This document shows, piece after piece, positions 61,993-64,000 of a stretch of 64,000 nucleotides of DNA (position 1 is the first letter of the stretch; each line of letters begins with the position of its first letter). Where the stretch lies: positions 186,001 to 250,000 of the forward strand of contig NZ_JAKIKU010000001.1 in NCBI RefSeq assembly GCF_023283985.1, in the 5' to 3' direction. The notes below the pieces were generated by a model that was given only the letters and a program-made list of their open reading frames with translations, was not told the origin of the DNA and searched no databases. Made by a program: the position numbers and the translations under genes. Origin of the DNA: Shewanella electrodiphila (lineage in GTDB: Bacteria; Pseudomonadota; Gammaproteobacteria; Enterobacterales; Shewanellaceae).

Positions 61993-62040
61993 TTTTGTTC
62001 GTCACTTTTGTTCGTCACTTTTGTTCGTCACTTTTGTTCA
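61993..62040. repeat. 13-bp tandem repeat spanning the end of the VOC gene
   Basis: TTTTGTTCGTCAC occurs three times in tandem plus a 9-base partial copy. The stop codon of the glyoxalase-fold gene (62015-62017) lies in the second full copy. Because 13 is not a multiple of three, copy changes would alter the reading frame. Confidence 0.95.
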
Positions 62041-62434
62041 GGTGTAATAAATCCCATTTGTTGCCATATAGGTCTTGGAACACCACTACAGTGCCATATT
62101 CTTCGACTCGCGGAGTTTCATTGAAGGTGACGCCTTTTGACTTCATAAGCTCGTAGTCACGCCAAAAATCATTCGTTTGTAAAAATAAAAAGACTCGACC
62201 GCCGCTTTGATTGCCAACAGCTTGCAGCTGCTGATCATTACTGGCTTGAGCTAACAGTAGATTAGTACCATTTGAGTTAGGCGGACTAATCAATACCCAG
62301 CGTTTGCCACCACCGAGATCAGTATCTTCCACTAAAGTGAATTGCAGTTTTTGAGTGTAAAAAGCAATTGCATCATCGTAATTTTCAACCACGAGCGCAA
62401 TATTAGCTATTTGCTGCTGTACTGTTTGCGTCAT
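62015..62434 (-). CDS. Glyoxalase/VOC superfamily protein
   Basis: 139 residues from the ATG at 62434 (AAAGGC just upstream); an ATG 7 codons earlier lacks a ribosome site. Two beta-alpha-beta-beta-beta modules are visible: ANIALVVENYDDAIAFYTQKLQF and VFLFLQTNDFWRDYELMKSKGV, ending VVVFQDLYGNKWDLLHL. Gln at the usual first metal position and Glu/His-poor edges make the metal site uncertain. Enzyme activity cannot be named. Its C-terminus NKSDEQK is encoded by the tandem repeat. Confidence 0.85.
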   Translation of the reverse strand: MTQTVQQQIANIALVVENYDDAIAFYTQKLQFTLVEDTDLGGGKRWVLISPPNSNGTNLLLAQASNDQQLQAVGNQSGGRVFLFLQTNDFWRDYELMKSKGVTFNETPRVEEYGTVVVFQDLYGNKWDLLHLNKSDEQK

Positions 62435-62490
62435 ATGCCTTTCACCATTTTTCATTCAGATAATTGTTATTATTATAATAACGTAAATCG

Positions 62491-62889
62491 CTACTTGAAT
62501 AGGGCGCCAATTGTAGCAAAGAATCCAATGGCATCGATTGAACTTGCAGCAGTGAAACTATCGTCTTTATTGTTATAGCGCAAAAGTAGCTCTTTTAAGG
62601 CATTTTTTTCAAACCACACTCCACTACAAGTAGAGCAGAAACTCACACCTTCTTCCTCCGGTGTAGTCCTTAAGTAACCACAATTACACGGGCACTTGTT
62701 GTGGGTTGTTTGATGCGCTTTAGATGATACTTCAGCAAAGAAAGTTTGTGGGTCAAACTCTTTGGTATATTGAATTGAGGCAACATAGCTCTTGGGTAAC
62801 CAAGAGCCCTTACACGAAATACAGCCATAACCAGTATGGGCTTCAGCTTTGTCAGCCTGTAAAACAGTTCCATCTATTGGACACTTCAA
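62491..62889 (-). CDS. Zinc-ribbon (zf-TFIIB type) protein with TTG start
   Basis: 132 residues. The TTG start at 62889 is supported by AAGGAG 6 bases upstream and by the fact that the first ribbon starts at once with KCPIDGTVL. Two zinc ribbons: CPIDGTVL...YGCISCKGSWL (C-x2-like pairs) and CPCNCGYL...VSFCSTCSGVWFEKNAL, the latter being the zf-TFIIB signature. A hydrophobic C-terminal segment (AASSIDAIGFFATIGALFK) may be a membrane or amphipathic helix. Role unknown, possibly nucleic-acid or protein binding. Confidence 0.82.
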   Translation of the reverse strand: MKCPIDGTVLQADKAEAHTGYGCISCKGSWLPKSYVASIQYTKEFDPQTFFAEVSSKAHQTTHNKCPCNCGYLRTTPEEEGVSFCSTCSGVWFEKNALKELLLRYNNKDDSFTAASSIDAIGFFATIGALFK

Positions 62890-62953
62890 TTTCGGCTCCT
62901 TGAAATTTGAACGACATATAATTTAGTCAAGAACAGCTACTGTTATCACACAA

Positions 62954-63499
62954 TTATTCAGCTTTTGTTAAATAGTTAACATAGTTAATTTCACTTGTTT
63001 GACTAGAATCAAATGCAAACCCTTCATGTGTGATTAAGAAATTATTGGAAAGGTACAAAAGGTTGTCATACGTTTCTATGTATACAGTCATCTCCCAAAG
63101 AGGTTGCTTGAAAACTTCAACAATAATAAATTTGTCATTTGTATCACTGTTAGATTCAGGATAGCTGTAAAGATTATTTGTCTGTGAGATGGATTCAAGT
63201 GGCTCGCCTAAACAATTAGGTGCAGCATATTTATGTTCAGTAATTTCTAAGCTATCAGTATTAAAGGTTAATTCATTTACATAATATGCTGAATTAGCTC
63301 TTTCATCACAATTTGATAGCCATGAACCAATAATATTGGGATCTTCACCATCAGGGGATTGAACAGAAGGAGGTTGAACATTTGAAACCTTATTTTCTTC
63401 TGCTGAGTCGCTTCCACCACACCCGTATAGGGTTGCCATGACAAAGTAGATTGCGATATGTATGAAAAAAGAAGGTCGTGATTTGTTGTTTTTATACAC
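62954..63499 (-). CDS. Hypothetical lipoprotein, GTG start
   Basis: 181 residues from GTG at 63499, with AAGGA 6 bases upstream. The lipobox is TLYGC (Cys at about 27), followed by GGSDSAEENK and a Pro/Ser linker. The mature domain is beta-rich, with two cysteines (LSNCDERAN, APNCLGEP) and IIGSWLSNCDE, the start style of lipocalin-like or META-like small lipoprotein domains, but I do not recognise a family. Likely envelope. Single gene; nothing in the neighbours indicates its role. Confidence 0.7.
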   Translation of the reverse strand: MYKNNKSRPSFFIHIAIYFVMATLYGCGGSDSAEENKVSNVQPPSVQSPDGEDPNIIGSWLSNCDERANSAYYVNELTFNTDSLEITEHKYAAPNCLGEPLESISQTNNLYSYPESNSDTNDKFIIVEVFKQPLWEMTVYIETYDNLLYLSNNFLITHEGFAFDSSQTSEINYVNYLTKAE

Positions 63500-64000
63500 A
63501 GTAAATCCTTTTAGATATCCGAAAATTTAACCGTTCTTACAAGAGCTCATCCAATAAGCTAGTGTATTTTAGTGCTGATTTTTATATATCCTACATTTGC
63601 TATGTCTTTGAAGTAAAGTTAATAATATTTAAGGTTTTCTCGATTAAACAGGCTGGTAGGTTTAAACGAGCTTTTGTTGGTTAGTCACTTCTCCTCTTAT
63701 TTTTTACAGGTTTACTTGTCCAGAACAGAAGCGACGAAAGGGAAACAAGGTCAATGATGTGGTCAAGTAAATCTTGGTATCTTAGGTTATTACGATGGAC
63801 CTTGTTTCTCCTTTAAACTAACTAGAAATACATGTCAGGATAAACAGGGTTTCAGCAGCACACTCAGCCATTTTCAAATGAGTTTAATTTAGCGGGAAAT
63901 AACGTTAAGGGTTTTAGGTGAAGTTAAAATCTGGGTGACTCCTTCTTTGGAAATCTTTCGTTTATCAGATAATTTTCCCTATGCAGCAGGGCAGTTCTAA
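63500..64000. other. Gene-free right end of the window
   Basis: About 500 bases with no credible coding frame. It contains the perfect inverted repeat GAAACAAGGTC (63742-63752) / GACCTTGTTTC (63798-63808). The sequence beyond 63810 has no recognisable gene start. It could be flanking DNA of a mobile or REP-type element, or the control region of a gene outside the window. Confidence 0.45.

Overview
The window looks like chromosomal DNA of a marine gammaproteobacterium of the Shewanella type. The evidence is gene content and order: the block folA, (chemoreceptor), apaH-apaG-rsmA-pdxA-surA-lptD, with amgK-murU-djlA reading away from it; an outer-membrane OmcA/MtrC-type decaheme cytochrome; and many small families typical of Shewanella, Vibrio and relatives (DUF3718, DUF3019, DUF2960, DUF2913, DUF4402, PBPRA1643-type SEC-C protein). 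Base composition is moderately AT-rich throughout. I saw no rRNA, tRNA, CRISPR array, prophage or intact insertion sequence. All assignments come from reading protein motifs and gene order; no database search was run.

Layout. 1-15 kb is housekeeping: end of a YjjB/ThrE-type exporter gene, folA, a small periplasmic protein, a chemoreceptor with a FliA-type promoter, the apaH-apaG-rsmA-pdxA-surA-lptD cluster (minus strand), then amgK, murU and djlA, a small outer-membrane barrel and a 2-hydroxyacid dehydrogenase (plus strand). 15-27 kb: purT, a YiaW/YiaV-like membrane pair, a DUF4136 lipoprotein, a DUF1289 protein, a four-gene operon MipA/OmpV - DUF3019 - RstA-like regulator - RstB-like kinase, two small proteins, glnD and an rsuA-like pseudouridine synthase. 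27-34 kb: a LysR regulator, the decaheme lipoprotein cytochrome behind an FNR-like site, an acetate transporter and a POT-family peptide transporter.

34-49 kb is the accessory part. It holds a large M60-like metallopeptidase lipoprotein with a Pro/Thr repeat stalk; a three-gene unit of a cupredoxin-like periplasmic protein, a GGDEF-EAL receptor and an outer-membrane barrel; a SEC-C protein; and the most unusual locus, a chaperone-usher-like assembly cluster built around DUF4402-type subunits. That cluster contains a major subunit whose mature form has no Lys or Arg, a PapD-like chaperone, a 1055-residue usher-like protein with a TonB-like N-terminal anchor and linker, a minor subunit, and a divergently transcribed third subunit-like gene.

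49-64 kb returns to housekeeping: valS, holC, pepA, lptF-lptG (which with lptD gives three LPS-export genes in the window), a membrane diguanylate cyclase, an RDD protein, DUF2960, a periplasmic DsrE protein, a long RecX-like protein with a DUF2913 partner, a glyoxalase-fold protein whose stop codon lies in a 13-bp tandem repeat, a zinc-ribbon protein with a TTG start, a lipoprotein, and a gene-free tail with an 11-bp inverted repeat.
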